A stretch of DNA of 33,327 bases from Bacteroidota bacterium. Lineage in GTDB: Bacteria; Bacteroidota; Bacteroidia; Bacteroidales; JAAUTT01. Below are positions 15,291 through 23,809 of the stretch, in pieces. Below the pieces are notes generated by a model, which saw nothing but the letters and a program-made list of their open reading frames with translations, was not told the origin of the DNA and searched no databases. A program made the translations under genes and the position numbers. The stretch lies in contig JAJYAG010000065.1 in assembly GCA_021779665.1 (NCBI GenBank), positions 1-33,327 of the forward strand, given 5' to 3'. Each line of letters begins with the position of its first letter. The first letter of the stretch is position 1.

Positions 15291-17438
15291 TTAGAATTTA
15301 TTATTGAGGGAGATAAATGCGCCAATCACGATAAATCTTTTTGCAGGAGGCTGAATGGGGGTCTTCTTGTAAGCTTCTTCGCCGCCGTCAGTCGATTTTA
15401 TAAAATGATAACCATACACCTGATCGAAGCCCAGCAAATTACTTACTGACACATAACAAACCGTAAACTTTTTGAATACCCTTGTGAGATAACTCAGGTT
15501 AACACTCATGTTATTGAAATCTTTAGTAAAATGAGTCATTCCATCAGGATCGAGGTAAGGTCGTCCGCTGCTATACTGATAAGTTACTGAAGCCTGAACC
15601 TTCAGCTTATTGATATACTGCTTGTAAACGGCAGCCGCATTATAGCGCGAAAAATATGTAGGATACATGAGCGAAGGATAGTTCTCGTACTTTTTCTTAG
15701 CATCGAGCAAAGTGAACGAAACCCAGTAATCACCATTTCGGATGCTCTTCTGATCGCGCCAGAAAATGTCGATTCCTTTTGCAAACCCATATCCATCCGA
15801 CGAATAATTTACAGGATTGTAATCGTTTAACTCCCTGAACCTGGTCAACTGACTGTAGTCCTTATAATATCCTTCAATCCTGAAAAGATAACCATCGCGC
15901 TGGTATTGATAATTGAGAATATAATGAATCGAACGTTGCGATGAGAGATTGGTGGTCATCTTCAGATAATCGTCTTTGGGTAGTTGGTTAAAAAAGCCAT
16001 AGGTTGCAGATATTTGGCTGTTTTCGCCAGTTTTATAGGCAGCAGAAAACCGGGGCGACAGGGTAGCTTCGTCGTTTACCGATGCATATTCACCACGTAC
16101 CCCCAAACGTACCGAAATCTTCTTTCCTACCCTGGTTTCGGCTTCACTGAAAAGGGCCGACAGCGTATTTGAAAAATCCATTTTAGCATTAATAGCTGAA
16201 TCGGGTTGGTTGAAATTCTGCTCATACTGATGCAGAAAGACTTCAATTCCGTTCCTGAAGGTGACATTTTTGAAGATGCTCCATTGCAGGGCTTCTTTCA
16301 GTTGAAAATTACGGTTTTTGGTAATCAGGGCAGCCTTCCTGAAATCAAAATCTTCGTTATCGTAAGAGAATGCGACACCAGTTTTCATGTCGACACTTTT
16401 AACGCGGGTTGTGAGGATTGTATTGATATAATAATTATTGCTGTTCATTTCCAGGTACCGGCCGCCAAAAGGATCGAGATAGTCGGGCAGCTCCATTGCC
16501 GATTTCCCCATATTTGCCGAAGAGAAAACCTTCAGATAGGTTTTAGGACTAAGCTTCGAAGTGGAGACAAAATCAGCTGAGGCACTGGAAGGATACTTAA
16601 TCCAGTTAATCGACTGGGGGATTGCTGCAAAATAAGGTCGCATATTATAATAACTTGCCGAAAGAGAAAAGGAAGTTGAATCGATAGAGCTGCCCAAAAC
16701 AGCGCCAAATCCAAAAGGAAGAATATTGATGCTTTGTGGATTTTTGATTGTAAGATTATTAGTATTGAGAATAAGAGCAGCAGACAAGGCTTGTCCATAT
16801 TCGGCCGAATACCCGCCGGTGCTGAAAAGTGTCCCGCTGAAGAGTGTAGGAGAAAACCGTCCACGGGTTGGTAAGTCGGGAGCCTTGGAGGTGTAAGGAT
16901 TTGCAACAAGCAAACCATCGATAAAAGTTTTGGTCTCGAAACGGTCGCCGCCACGGACAAACAAACCTCCATCCTCTCCTACTGTTTGAGTTCCGGGCAG
17001 GGTATTGAGAGCTCCGATAAAATCGCCATTAGAATTGGCCGTTGTAAGAACATCCAGCGCGGTAAGCTGAACACCGCGTTTGCGGTCGCCAGCCTGATAG
17101 ATTCCTGCAGTAATAACTACTTCGTTTAACTCGCTTGAAATCTCTTTGAGTTTTATGTCGAAAAACTTATTCCCTGCAGGAAGTTCAATATCCTGAACAA
17201 AACCTGTAAAACCTACAGATTTGGCTACAAGTTTATAAGTACCTTTTTTGAAAGTAGCAAAGTTAAAATTGCCTGACGTATCGGTTGAGGCTCCGTCGTA
17301 GGTTCCTTCGAGGTAAACATTGGCACCGATTACAGGCTGTTTGTTATCGTCGGTAATCCGGCCTTTGATTCTTATGCTTTGAGCTGAAGCTGTAACAGAA
17401 AAAATAAGTAGAGGTAGTATTAATAATTTCATATCCAT
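15291..17438 (-). CDS. TonB-dependent receptor with carboxypeptidase-regulatory domain
   Basis: 715 residues from the ATG at 17436-17438; a second ATG two codons on (17430-17432) is equally possible. An earlier in-frame start at 17471 is rejected because it would lie inside the promoter and add a non-signal N-terminus. Signal peptide at about 1-20 (LLIFSVTASAQS). The CarboxypepD_reg domain at about 21-105 shows IRIKGRITDDNKQPVIGANV and TDTSGNFNFATFKKGTYKL. The plug (LNEVVITAG, LPGTQTVGEDGGLFVRGGD, GGYSAEYGQALSAALIL) ends near 225 and the rest is a beta barrel ending in FIVIGAFISLNNKF, with the terminal Phe typical of BAM substrates. Short for a Bacteroidota TonB receptor and no SusD partner. 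First gene of the operon with TPR, LytS and LytTR genes. Confidence 0.92.
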   Translation of the reverse strand: MDMKLLILPLLIFSVTASAQSIRIKGRITDDNKQPVIGANVYLEGTYDGASTDTSGNFNFATFKKGTYKLVAKSVGFTGFVQDIELPAGNKFFDIKLKEISSELNEVVITAGIYQAGDRKRGVQLTALDVLTTANSNGDFIGALNTLPGTQTVGEDGGLFVRGGDRFETKTFIDGLLVANPYTSKAPDLPTRGRFSPTLFSGTLFSTGGYSAEYGQALSAALILNTNNLTIKNPQSINILPFGFGAVLGSSIDSTSFSLSASYYNMRPYFAAIPQSINWIKYPSSASADFVSTSKLSPKTYLKVFSSANMGKSAMELPDYLDPFGGRYLEMNSNNYYINTILTTRVKSVDMKTGVAFSYDNEDFDFRKAALITKNRNFQLKEALQWSIFKNVTFRNGIEVFLHQYEQNFNQPDSAINAKMDFSNTLSALFSEAETRVGKKISVRLGVRGEYASVNDEATLSPRFSAAYKTGENSQISATYGFFNQLPKDDYLKMTTNLSSQRSIHYILNYQYQRDGYLFRIEGYYKDYSQLTRFRELNDYNPVNYSSDGYGFAKGIDIFWRDQKSIRNGDYWVSFTLLDAKKKYENYPSLMYPTYFSRYNAAAVYKQYINKLKVQASVTYQYSSGRPYLDPDGMTHFTKDFNNMSVNLSYLTRVFKKFTVCYVSVSNLLGFDQVYGYHFIKSTDGGEEAYKKTPIQPPAKRFIVIGAFISLNNKF

Positions 17439-17451
17439 TTTAATTTGGATA

Positions 17452-17482
17452 CAAAATTCGTATGCAATCAAGGGGTTTCAAA
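17452..17482 (-). promoter_or_regulatory. Promoter of the receptor-TPR-LytS-LytTR operon
   Basis: On the minus strand TTTG (17479-17482), a 19-base spacer and GAATTTTG (17452-17459) differ from TTTG-N19-TAnnTTTG by one base. The implied start of transcription leaves a short leader before the ATG at 17438. Confidence 0.6.
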
Positions 17483-17631
17483 TAAAAAACCGATGAGAGG
17501 GTATTTCTTACCGACGAACCGGAGATTTAGGTGTCTTAATTGTGGAAGGAAGGTTTCACCGGTACAAGATTTCTACAAGATTATTAGTGCTTTGAAACCA
17601 AATCACGGCAGGAAAACTTTAGCTTATCAAA

Positions 17632-17750
17632 CAGCCATTTGTAACTTTTTTGTGACCAAAAAAGTCACCAAAAAAGTCTTTAACGGCGGAAACGCGGTCC
17701 GTCTCCTTCGTCGACTTCCCTTGAACGGCCCGCCGTCAGCAAGGAATTAG
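17632..17750. repeat. Probable dispersed intergenic palindromic element
   Basis: Two nested dyads. ACTTTTTTGTGAC (17644-17656) pairs with the segment 17664-17677 with a one-base bulge and 7-base loop, and ACGGCGG (17683-17689) pairs with CCGCCGT (17730-17736). Its GC-rich right half differs from the AT-rich surroundings. Elements with a TGACCAAAAAAGTCACC core are frequent between genes in this phylum as I remember them; copy number in this genome is not checkable here. Confidence 0.5.
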
Positions 17751-17864
17751 TATTAAGGCTTCGCCATGCTTTGATCAAAAGGTGTTTTGTAAAATGAAAA
17801 GCATCGCTCCTTTTTAGTTAAATAGTAGGTTAGCTTTCCATTACCTCAGAAAACGGAGTATACA

Positions 17865-17905
17865 TTCTTTGTTTTTTCTTAGTGTTTTAGACTTTGTGGC
17901 AAAAT
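17865..17905. repeat. CTTTGTG/CTTAGTG-type degenerate intergenic repeat
   Basis: The stretch reads TTCTTTG, TTTTCTTAGTG, TTTTAGACTTTGTGGC, a degenerate series of CTTTGTG/CTTAGTG units like those found between genes of many Bacteroidota. It lies just past the stop of the GNAT-like gene. Confidence 0.4.
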
Positions 17906-17908
17906 CTC

Positions 17909-19132
17909 CTATCCCTCAACCACCGGTGTATCGCCTGCCGATGCTTTTTTCTTTCTTGCTTCTCTTTGCAAAAGGGCGTAACGCTTAAACTCCCGATTGC
18001 GATCGAAGAGATAACGGAAAGTTATATGGGTTTTATAGATCGTTGCTCCAATTTGCTCGTTTACCTTCATCATGGCAGGATTAAAATCGCCAATCCAGTT
18101 AAACTGAAGCTCTTTATAAGGGAAGCTTTTATCGAGTGCAATTTTTGCAAACGACATAATAATAGCGCCTTCCATACCTTTACCCTGATGTTCGGGAATA
18201 GTCCCGATAATCAGACTGATAGCCCTGGTGCAGGCGCCTCTCCTGCGGTAGTAAACAAATTTAAGTTTACCAATCAAATCCAGCTTGCCGTTCAGGTGGC
18301 GTAAAATCTGGTTTATATCGGGCATGAGCAGGAAGAAACAAACCGGTTCATCATTGTAGTAGCCAAAAAGCATCAGCTTCTCGTCCATGATTGGTTTAAG
18401 CTCCTTAAACAGGTGTTTTGCATGAGCAAGACTCATCTGCTCCACTCCCGGGAATACTGCCCAGGCTTTGTTGTATATGGTTACAAAATCGGCAGCATAC
18501 TTGTCGGCTTTGCTTTTTTCGATATTCCGGAAAGAATACTGCGGGTTTTTAAAGATTCTTTCGGCCTTTTCAATTACCTCAGGACGAACTCCTTCGGAAT
18601 TTACAAGGTGATGATAGGTGTACTGGTTAAAATAATTCTGAAAACCATAAGCTTCGAACAGATCTTTGTAATAAGGAAAGTTATAGGGCATCCCGTAAAT
18701 AGGTTCATGAAAACCTTCGGCCAGACATCCCCACCAGCGATCGCGGTCACCAAAATTTATAGGACCGTCCATAGCTTCAACGCCCTTATCCTTTAACCAT
18801 TCCTTACAGGCATCGAAAAGTATGAAAGCTGCATCTTTATCGTTAATACATTCAAAAAAACCTAAACCTCCTGCCTTAATATCTTCCTTTTTATTTCCCT
18901 TATGATCCACAAAAGCAGCCACCCGACCTACAACTTCTTTTTTCTCATCCAGAAGTAACCACCTGACACATTCACCATGACGCAATAATTTGTTTTTAGC
19001 AGGATCGAATACCGCAAGAATATCTTTATCGAGCGGGCGTATCCAGTTTTTATCGTCTTTATATAATTTTACAGGCAGTAACAGAAATTCTTTAATATCT
19101 TTCTCAGTCTTTACTTCGTGCAGCCAAAACAT
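17909..19132 (-). CDS. GNAT-fold protein of the YghO-like hypothetical family
   Basis: 407 residues, complete, cytoplasmic (no signal or membrane segment). The first 150 residues contain DDKNWIRPLDKDI, GRVAAFVDH and GPINFGDRDRWWG, typical of a conserved family of about 380-410 residues usually annotated as hypothetical or N-acetyltransferase. The C-terminal half carries a GNAT-like acetyl-CoA loop IGTIPEHQGKGMEGAIIMSF, where Q-G-K-G matches the Q/RxxGxG/A signature, then FNWIGDFNPAMMKVNEQIGA. The acceptor is unknown. It is transcribed alone from a near-perfect promoter. Confidence 0.82.
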   Translation of the reverse strand: MFWLHEVKTEKDIKEFLLLPVKLYKDDKNWIRPLDKDILAVFDPAKNKLLRHGECVRWLLLDEKKEVVGRVAAFVDHKGNKKEDIKAGGLGFFECINDKDAAFILFDACKEWLKDKGVEAMDGPINFGDRDRWWGCLAEGFHEPIYGMPYNFPYYKDLFEAYGFQNYFNQYTYHHLVNSEGVRPEVIEKAERIFKNPQYSFRNIEKSKADKYAADFVTIYNKAWAVFPGVEQMSLAHAKHLFKELKPIMDEKLMLFGYYNDEPVCFFLLMPDINQILRHLNGKLDLIGKLKFVYYRRRGACTRAISLIIGTIPEHQGKGMEGAIIMSFAKIALDKSFPYKELQFNWIGDFNPAMMKVNEQIGATIYKTHITFRYLFDRNREFKRYALLQREARKKKASAGDTPVVEG

Positions 19133-19151
19133 AGTAACAGGTTTTTGTTTT

Positions 19152-19182
19152 CAAACGTACGGGATTTTTGGTAAAAGTCAAA
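19152..19182 (-). promoter_or_regulatory. Consensus Bacteroidota promoter of the GNAT-like gene
   Basis: On the minus strand TTTG (19179-19182), exactly 19 bases, then TACGTTTG (19152-19159): a full match to TTTG-N19-TAnnTTTG. It lies 20 bases upstream of the ATG at 19132. Confidence 0.8.
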
Positions 19183-19335
19183 GAGGGAAAATCAGGAAAG
19201 TTGAAAAGATGAGAGGAAGTGTTAAAGAGAATGAACATTTGACACTTCCGTCATCATCAGCATCAGCAATGGTGGATATCAATAAATGAATCAGTAAACT
19301 ATTGGAACGTTTTAACGTTTTAATGCAAAAAGCTT

Positions 19336-19914
19336 ATGGATACAACTGAGATTAGCACTATCTACCCCAAAACTCTTGCAGAATGGCGCAACTGGTTAAA
19401 AGAATATCACCTGCAAGAGAATGCCGTTTGGGTGATCTTTTACAAATCCGGCTCAGGAATGCCAACCATAAGTTACGACGAAGCCGTGGAAGAAGCCCTC
19501 TGTTTTGGCTGGATTGACAGCAAAGCTCAGGCAATTGATGCATCCAGCCGCCGACAATATTTTTCAAAAAGGAAGCCCAAAAGTGCCTGGTCCAAATCGA
19601 ATAAAATCAGAGTGGAGAAGCTTATAAACGAAGGTCGCATGACGGATGCCGGAATGAAATGCATTGAAATCGCAAAAGCAAACGGATCGTGGGATTCGCT
19701 TAATGACATTGAGGAAATGAAGATCCCTAATGACTTTGAGTTAAAACTAAACGAAGCTCCTGAGGCAAAACTATTTTTCGAAAGCCTCAGCAAATCGGTG
19801 AAACAGAATATGCTTTGGTGGATTGCTTCAGCAAAAAAGAAAGAAACAAGGAATGCCCGCATCAACGAAATTGTCACTTGCGCACAACAAAAGAAAAAAC
19901 CTAAACAGTTCTGA
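19336..19914 (+). CDS. YdeI/OmpD-associated family protein
   Basis: 192 residues, complete, soluble. Family features: LAEWRNWLKEYHLQENAVWV near the start, ISYDEAVEEALCFGWIDSKA at about 45-64, then YFSKRKPKSAWSKSN and the C-terminal Omdp-type helix region FFESLSKSVKQNMLWWIASA followed by KKETRNARI. Members are linked to survival of cationic peptides or bacteriocins in some bacteria, but the biochemical activity is unsettled. It is divergent from the GNAT-like gene and its stop lies 8 bases from the stop of the convergent gene at 19923, with no terminator between. Confidence 0.88.
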   Translation: MDTTEISTIYPKTLAEWRNWLKEYHLQENAVWVIFYKSGSGMPTISYDEAVEEALCFGWIDSKAQAIDASSRRQYFSKRKPKSAWSKSNKIRVEKLINEGRMTDAGMKCIEIAKANGSWDSLNDIEEMKIPNDFELKLNEAPEAKLFFESLSKSVKQNMLWWIASAKKKETRNARINEIVTCAQQKKKPKQF

Positions 19915-19922
19915 TTGCTCTA

Positions 19923-20990
19923 TCATCTTTTATTAGGCTGAAAATCGTATGGCAGGGTGTTGGCCATTCGTTGTTCACTCATTCTCCCTTCCCAGGTAAC
20001 TGAATAACCGTCCCAAAAATAGCCATTGGCATAAACGCTAATGGGTCTGGTAAAAGACACCATGCTGGTATAGGCAATATACTCATCGTTAGAACCTTCA
20101 ACTATTCCGTTATTTATTCTACTAAAATTAATTTCTATTTTTTTCGGGTAATAAATGGCTACATTATCCTTTTCTTCAGCCAGACAAAGGTCGGTAAGAT
20201 TAAGAACTTTTTCATTATTAAAAGCCTGATTCACATCTACAGGTTTAAACTCGTAAACTGAAAAACCCTCATGATACAATTTCTTATTATAAAGTGATCT
20301 CAAAAAATGCATTCTCGATCCATAATAAGCGCTTAGCCGGTTCGAACGCCATTTTTTCAATTCCTCAGGTGTACCTTCCAAATCCTGGAAAAAGGGATTT
20401 CCCGAAAATTGATACTTTTCCGTATTTGGCATATAGCGAAAATCTACCAAATCGTATTTTATCATATATCCAAGTGCCGCATTCTTTATAATTAAAGGTT
20501 TTACGGAATATCCCACCAGGACATCAGATCCTCTATCGAAGATAAGCCGAAGGTCCTCCGGGTTTACAACCTCGCAAAGACTGGAATTCCAATCGCTTCC
20601 AAAAAATATCCGCCGGAACATGGCCAGATTGCGCTTCCGGTATTTATCCTTAGCCGTTACTACAACGTCGTGTAACACTTTATAATTTGGGAAAAGCGTA
20701 ATTGAGAAATTTAATTCACTGCCATTAACCTGAATTGACTTCTTGTATGATTTATAACCTATACACGTCACCGCCAGTTCGTAAACTCCATTTTCGGGAA
20801 CTGTAATTTTAAATCGACCCTCACTGCTGGCAGAAGTTCCAATAGTGGTATTGGAAAGAAATACAGAGGCAAAGGGAATTGGATTTTTCAGAGAATCCAG
20901 AATCTCGCCGGAGATAACTGTCCCAGACTGAGCTAAAATATTATTCGCAACAAAGAAAAAGGACAGAATGATAAAAAAAACGATTCTCAT
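19923..20990 (-). CDS. Secreted protein with carboxypeptidase-regulatory-like domain
   Basis: 355 residues. Signal peptide at 1-20 (FFFVANNILAQ). A CarboxypepD_reg-like Ig domain at about 23-105 has GTVISGEILDSLKNPIPFAS, SSEGRFKITVPENG and YKSYKKSIQV. The remaining 250 residues begin with VVVTAKDKYRKRNLAMFRRIFFG, a pattern seen in hypothetical Bacteroidota proteins where the regulatory domain is followed by a soluble, beta-rich region rather than a TonB plug or barrel. Aromatic-rich throughout. Probably periplasmic or outer-membrane associated. Function unknown. Confidence 0.83.
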   Translation of the reverse strand: MRIVFFIILSFFFVANNILAQSGTVISGEILDSLKNPIPFASVFLSNTTIGTSASSEGRFKITVPENGVYELAVTCIGYKSYKKSIQVNGSELNFSITLFPNYKVLHDVVVTAKDKYRKRNLAMFRRIFFGSDWNSSLCEVVNPEDLRLIFDRGSDVLVGYSVKPLIIKNAALGYMIKYDLVDFRYMPNTEKYQFSGNPFFQDLEGTPEELKKWRSNRLSAYYGSRMHFLRSLYNKKLYHEGFSVYEFKPVDVNQAFNNEKVLNLTDLCLAEEKDNVAIYYPKKIEINFSRINNGIVEGSNDEYIAYTSMVSFTRPISVYANGYFWDGYSVTWEGRMSEQRMANTLPYDFQPNKR

Positions 20991-21160
20991 ATCAGGTTAG
21001 TTTGGTTATCGCATCGCACAAAATTTATACCATAGTAAGATTGAACTAACTTACTAATTAACAACAGAAAAATAAAGTTTCGCAACAGGAATTTAATCAT
21101 TGATTTTTTAAGGTTTTCATTGTATTTTCTCCACATCAAAAATTGAAAACGACAAACACC

Positions 21161-23266
21161 ATGAAAAACCTGACAGTCATCTGCGCAGTTACCTGCTTTG
21201 CAGTTCTTTCCTCCTGTAAAAAGGAAGTAAAAAACGACAATCCTTTTTTCTCCGATTATGAAACTCCATTCGAGGTTCCGCCTTTCGATAAAATTGACAC
21301 AACCCATTACATACCTGCTTTTGAAGAAGGCATGAAAAGAGGTATGCAGGAAATCGAAGCAATTGTAAACAACAACTCAGAGCCTACCTTCGAAAACACC
21401 ATTTATGCCTTCGACCGCTCGGGAGAGTTTCTCACAAGGGTAAGCAAAGTATTCGGAAACCTGAATGGTGCCAACACCAACGACCAGATGCAGGCCATTG
21501 CCCGTAAGATTGACCCTTTACTCACAAAATACAACGACGATATTTATCTCAACGAAAAACTTTTCCAGAGAATAAAGACAGTTTACGACAAAAGACACGA
21601 ATCGAAACTCGACTCGCAGCAAGTAAGGGTAGTTGAAAAATATTACCGCGATTTTGAACGCCGCGGAGCAAACCTTGCCGCTGATAAAAAAGATGAACTG
21701 CGAAATCTGAACAAGGAATTATCGATGCTTTCGCTTCAGTTCGGACAGAATCTTTTGGCTGAAACGAACAAGAATTTTAAGCTTGAAATTAAGGATTCGG
21801 CAGATCTGATAGGATTGCCTGCCGGTGTAATTGCCTCGGCTGCTGAAGAAGCAAAAGCTGCCGGAAAGCAAGGTTGGGTTTTCAACCTTACTAAGCCAAG
21901 CATGATTCCATTCCTGCAATATTCGCAGAAACGTGATCTCCGCGAAAAAATTTACCGTGGCTATTTTATGCGTGGCGATAATGGCAACGCAAACGACAAC
22001 AACGCTATCATTGCTAAAATTGTGAAACTGCGCGCACAAAGAGCTCACTTGCTCGGATTTCCCAGTCATGCTGCTTATGTAATTGACGATAACATGGCCA
22101 AAACTCCTGAGAATGTTAACGATTTTCTGATGAAACTCTGGACTCCGGCCCTTCCTATGGCAAAACAGGAAGTTGTGGAAATGCAGAAAATAATTGACCG
22201 CGAAGGTGGCAAGTATAAACTTGCGCCATGGGACTGGTGGTATTACGCTGAAAAAGTACGCAAAGAAAAATATGACCTTGACGACAGCGCTCTCCGTCCC
22301 TATTTCAGCCTGACCAATGTTCGCGACGGGATGTTTATGGTTGCTTCAAAACTTTATGGCATTACTTTTACAAAACGCACCGACTTGCCAGTTTACGAAA
22401 AAGATGTTGAAACCTTCGAAGTGAAGGAAGCAGATGGCAAGCCTGTTGGTATTCTCTACCTCGACTACCATCCACGTCCGGGCAAAAGAGCCGGTGCATG
22501 GTGCACAAACTTCCGTTCGGCAATCACAGAAAAAGGAAAAAGAACCGATCCTATCGTTTCCATTGTCTGCAACTTCACCAAACCCGCGGCTGATATGCCG
22601 GCTCTTCTGAACTGGGACGAAGTTACAACCCTTTTCCACGAATTTGGACATGGTTTGCATGGACTGTTTACCCAAGGCGAATATTACCGCACTGCAGGTC
22701 GTGTTCCCCGCGACTATGTTGAACTTCCTTCGCAGATTATGGAAAACTGGGCAGGCGAAACTGAAGTATTAAAATCGTACGCTAAACATTACAAAACCGG
22801 TGAAGTGATGCCTGATGAGTTGATGGACAAACTTCAGAAGAGCAGTTTATTTAACCAGGGCTTCGAAACGGTTGAATACCTGGCAGCCTCTCTGCTCGAT
22901 CTTAAATATCACAATCTTGGCGATTCACTGCCGATAAAGGTGAGCGATTTTGAAAAGCAGTCTTTAACTGAGGCCGGACTTATTCCCGAAATTCTGCCAC
23001 GTTACCGCAGTACCTATTTCTCGCATGTTTTCGATGGCGGATATTCGGCCGGATATTATGTTTACATCTGGGCTGCAGTGCTTGACGCCGATGCATTCAA
23101 TGCCTTTAAGGAATCGGGCAATATCTACAATCCTGAGCTTGCTGCCAAATTCAGAAAAAATTGCCTTGCTGAATGCGGAAGCGACGAAGGAATGGTTCAG
23201 TATAAAAAATTCCGCGGCCAGGATCCTTCAGTTGATCCGTTGCTGAAAAGAAGAGGATTAAAGTAA
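21161..23266 (+). CDS. dcp: M3-family peptidyl-dipeptidase (Dcp-like) lipoprotein
   Basis: 701 residues from the ATG at 21161; an upstream in-frame TTG at 21143 is disfavoured because the ATG gives a clean lipoprotein signal with lipobox LSSC (Cys19). Full length for the oligopeptidase A/Dcp group. The thermolysin-like zinc site is FHEFGHGLHGLF, His493 and His497 with catalytic Glu494; the third ligand is expected in the ELPSQIMENWAGE segment that follows. Other family stretches include PGKRAGAWCTNFR and the C-terminal YYVYIWAAVLDADAF, which forms the S1' wall. It would trim C-terminal dipeptides from periplasmic peptides. Single gene followed by a weak hairpin. Confidence 0.93.
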   Translation: MKNLTVICAVTCFAVLSSCKKEVKNDNPFFSDYETPFEVPPFDKIDTTHYIPAFEEGMKRGMQEIEAIVNNNSEPTFENTIYAFDRSGEFLTRVSKVFGNLNGANTNDQMQAIARKIDPLLTKYNDDIYLNEKLFQRIKTVYDKRHESKLDSQQVRVVEKYYRDFERRGANLAADKKDELRNLNKELSMLSLQFGQNLLAETNKNFKLEIKDSADLIGLPAGVIASAAEEAKAAGKQGWVFNLTKPSMIPFLQYSQKRDLREKIYRGYFMRGDNGNANDNNAIIAKIVKLRAQRAHLLGFPSHAAYVIDDNMAKTPENVNDFLMKLWTPALPMAKQEVVEMQKIIDREGGKYKLAPWDWWYYAEKVRKEKYDLDDSALRPYFSLTNVRDGMFMVASKLYGITFTKRTDLPVYEKDVETFEVKEADGKPVGILYLDYHPRPGKRAGAWCTNFRSAITEKGKRTDPIVSIVCNFTKPAADMPALLNWDEVTTLFHEFGHGLHGLFTQGEYYRTAGRVPRDYVELPSQIMENWAGETEVLKSYAKHYKTGEVMPDELMDKLQKSSLFNQGFETVEYLAASLLDLKYHNLGDSLPIKVSDFEKQSLTEAGLIPEILPRYRSTYFSHVFDGGYSAGYYVYIWAAVLDADAFNAFKESGNIYNPELAAKFRKNCLAECGSDEGMVQYKKFRGQDPSVDPLLKRRGLK

Positions 23267-23285
23267 TAAAGAAACCCAGCAGAAT

Positions 23286-23317
23286 AGCCGGTAAGGGAAA
23301 CCAAACCGGCTTTCTCA
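23286..23317 (+). terminator. Weak hairpin after the M3 peptidase gene
   Basis: AGCCGGT (23286-23292) and ACCGGCT (23305-23311) pair over 7 bases around a 12-base loop, followed by TTCTCATTT. The T-rich tail is interrupted, so termination may be partial. Confidence 0.45.
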
Positions 23318-23342
23318 TTTAAATTATCTCGATTTCAGGACA

Positions 23343-23732
23343 ATGCCCGACATAAACATAAACGAAGAATACCACAAAGCCCTGGCCCTGTGGGCTGCTG
23401 AATGTGCCGAAAGAGTGCTTTCGGTATTTGAGCTGGAGCACAATGACAACCGTCCCCGACAAGCCATAGAAGCTGCCCGTGCATGGGTAATCGGTGACCT
23501 GAAAATGACTGAAGCGCGAAAATTTGCTTTTGCCGCCCATGCCCCAGCTCAGGAAGCGAAAAGTGAAGAAGCATCGGCCGCTGCACGTTCAGCAGGTCAC
23601 GCCGCTGCAACAGCTCACGTTCCGGACCATGCCCAATACGCTGCACAATATGCTCTGAAAGCATCTTCGTACCTGGAACTGGAAGGAGAATGGCAGGAAA
23701 GGAATATGCCTCTGAAACCGGATAGTATTTGA
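23343..23732 (+). CDS. Imm5-like putative immunity protein (orphan)
   Basis: 129 residues, alanine-rich and helical, no signal peptide. The pattern LWAAECAERVLSVFE, DNRPRQAIEAARAWVIGD, EARKFAFAAHAPAQEA and AARSAGHAAATAHVPDHA is that of the Imm5-like family of polymorphic-toxin immunity proteins, which form compact helical bundles. No toxin-like gene, secretion tag or further immunity gene is next to it, so its role as an immunity protein here is uncertain; it may be an orphan or have a housekeeping role. It has its own terminator and sits after the M3 peptidase gene with 76 bases between, probably transcribed separately or by read-through. Confidence 0.78.
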   Translation: MPDININEEYHKALALWAAECAERVLSVFELEHNDNRPRQAIEAARAWVIGDLKMTEARKFAFAAHAPAQEAKSEEASAAARSAGHAAATAHVPDHAQYAAQYALKASSYLELEGEWQERNMPLKPDSI

Positions 23733-23753
23733 TACCAGACAACTAAGAGTTAA

Positions 23754-23792
23754 AAAGGGCCTGCTGCAATATTGAAATGCAGCAGGCCCTTT
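23754..23792. terminator. Bidirectional terminator between Imm5-like and GH3 genes
   Basis: Perfect 15-base arms (23754-23768 and 23778-23792) with a 9-base loop. A-rich sequence precedes and T-rich sequence follows, so it serves both convergent genes. Confidence 0.92.
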
Positions 23793-23809
23793 AATATAAT
23801 TACAAACCT

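Larger units (their letters stand above)
17483..17908. other. Gene-free stretch with repeat-like DNA
   Basis: No credible gene lies here. The 101-residue plus-strand frame over 17445-17750 has no family similarity and runs through palindromic DNA. The stretch holds a palindrome-bearing element (17632-17750) and a TTTGTG/TTAGTG-type repeat (17865-17905), both described separately. The bases between them show nothing I can name, and no clear terminator is seen for the GNAT-like gene that ends at 17909. Confidence 0.5.

Noticed and set aside
17445-17750. 101-residue plus-strand frame with a CLNCGRK zinc-finger-like start
   Set aside because: It runs across the receptor promoter and a palindromic repeat, has no family similarity and codes a low-complexity lysine/leucine tail produced by the repeat.
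23286-23317. Riboswitch or attenuator between the M3 peptidase and Imm5-like genes
   Set aside because: Only a single 7-base hairpin is present, which fits a weak terminator better than any known riboswitch.
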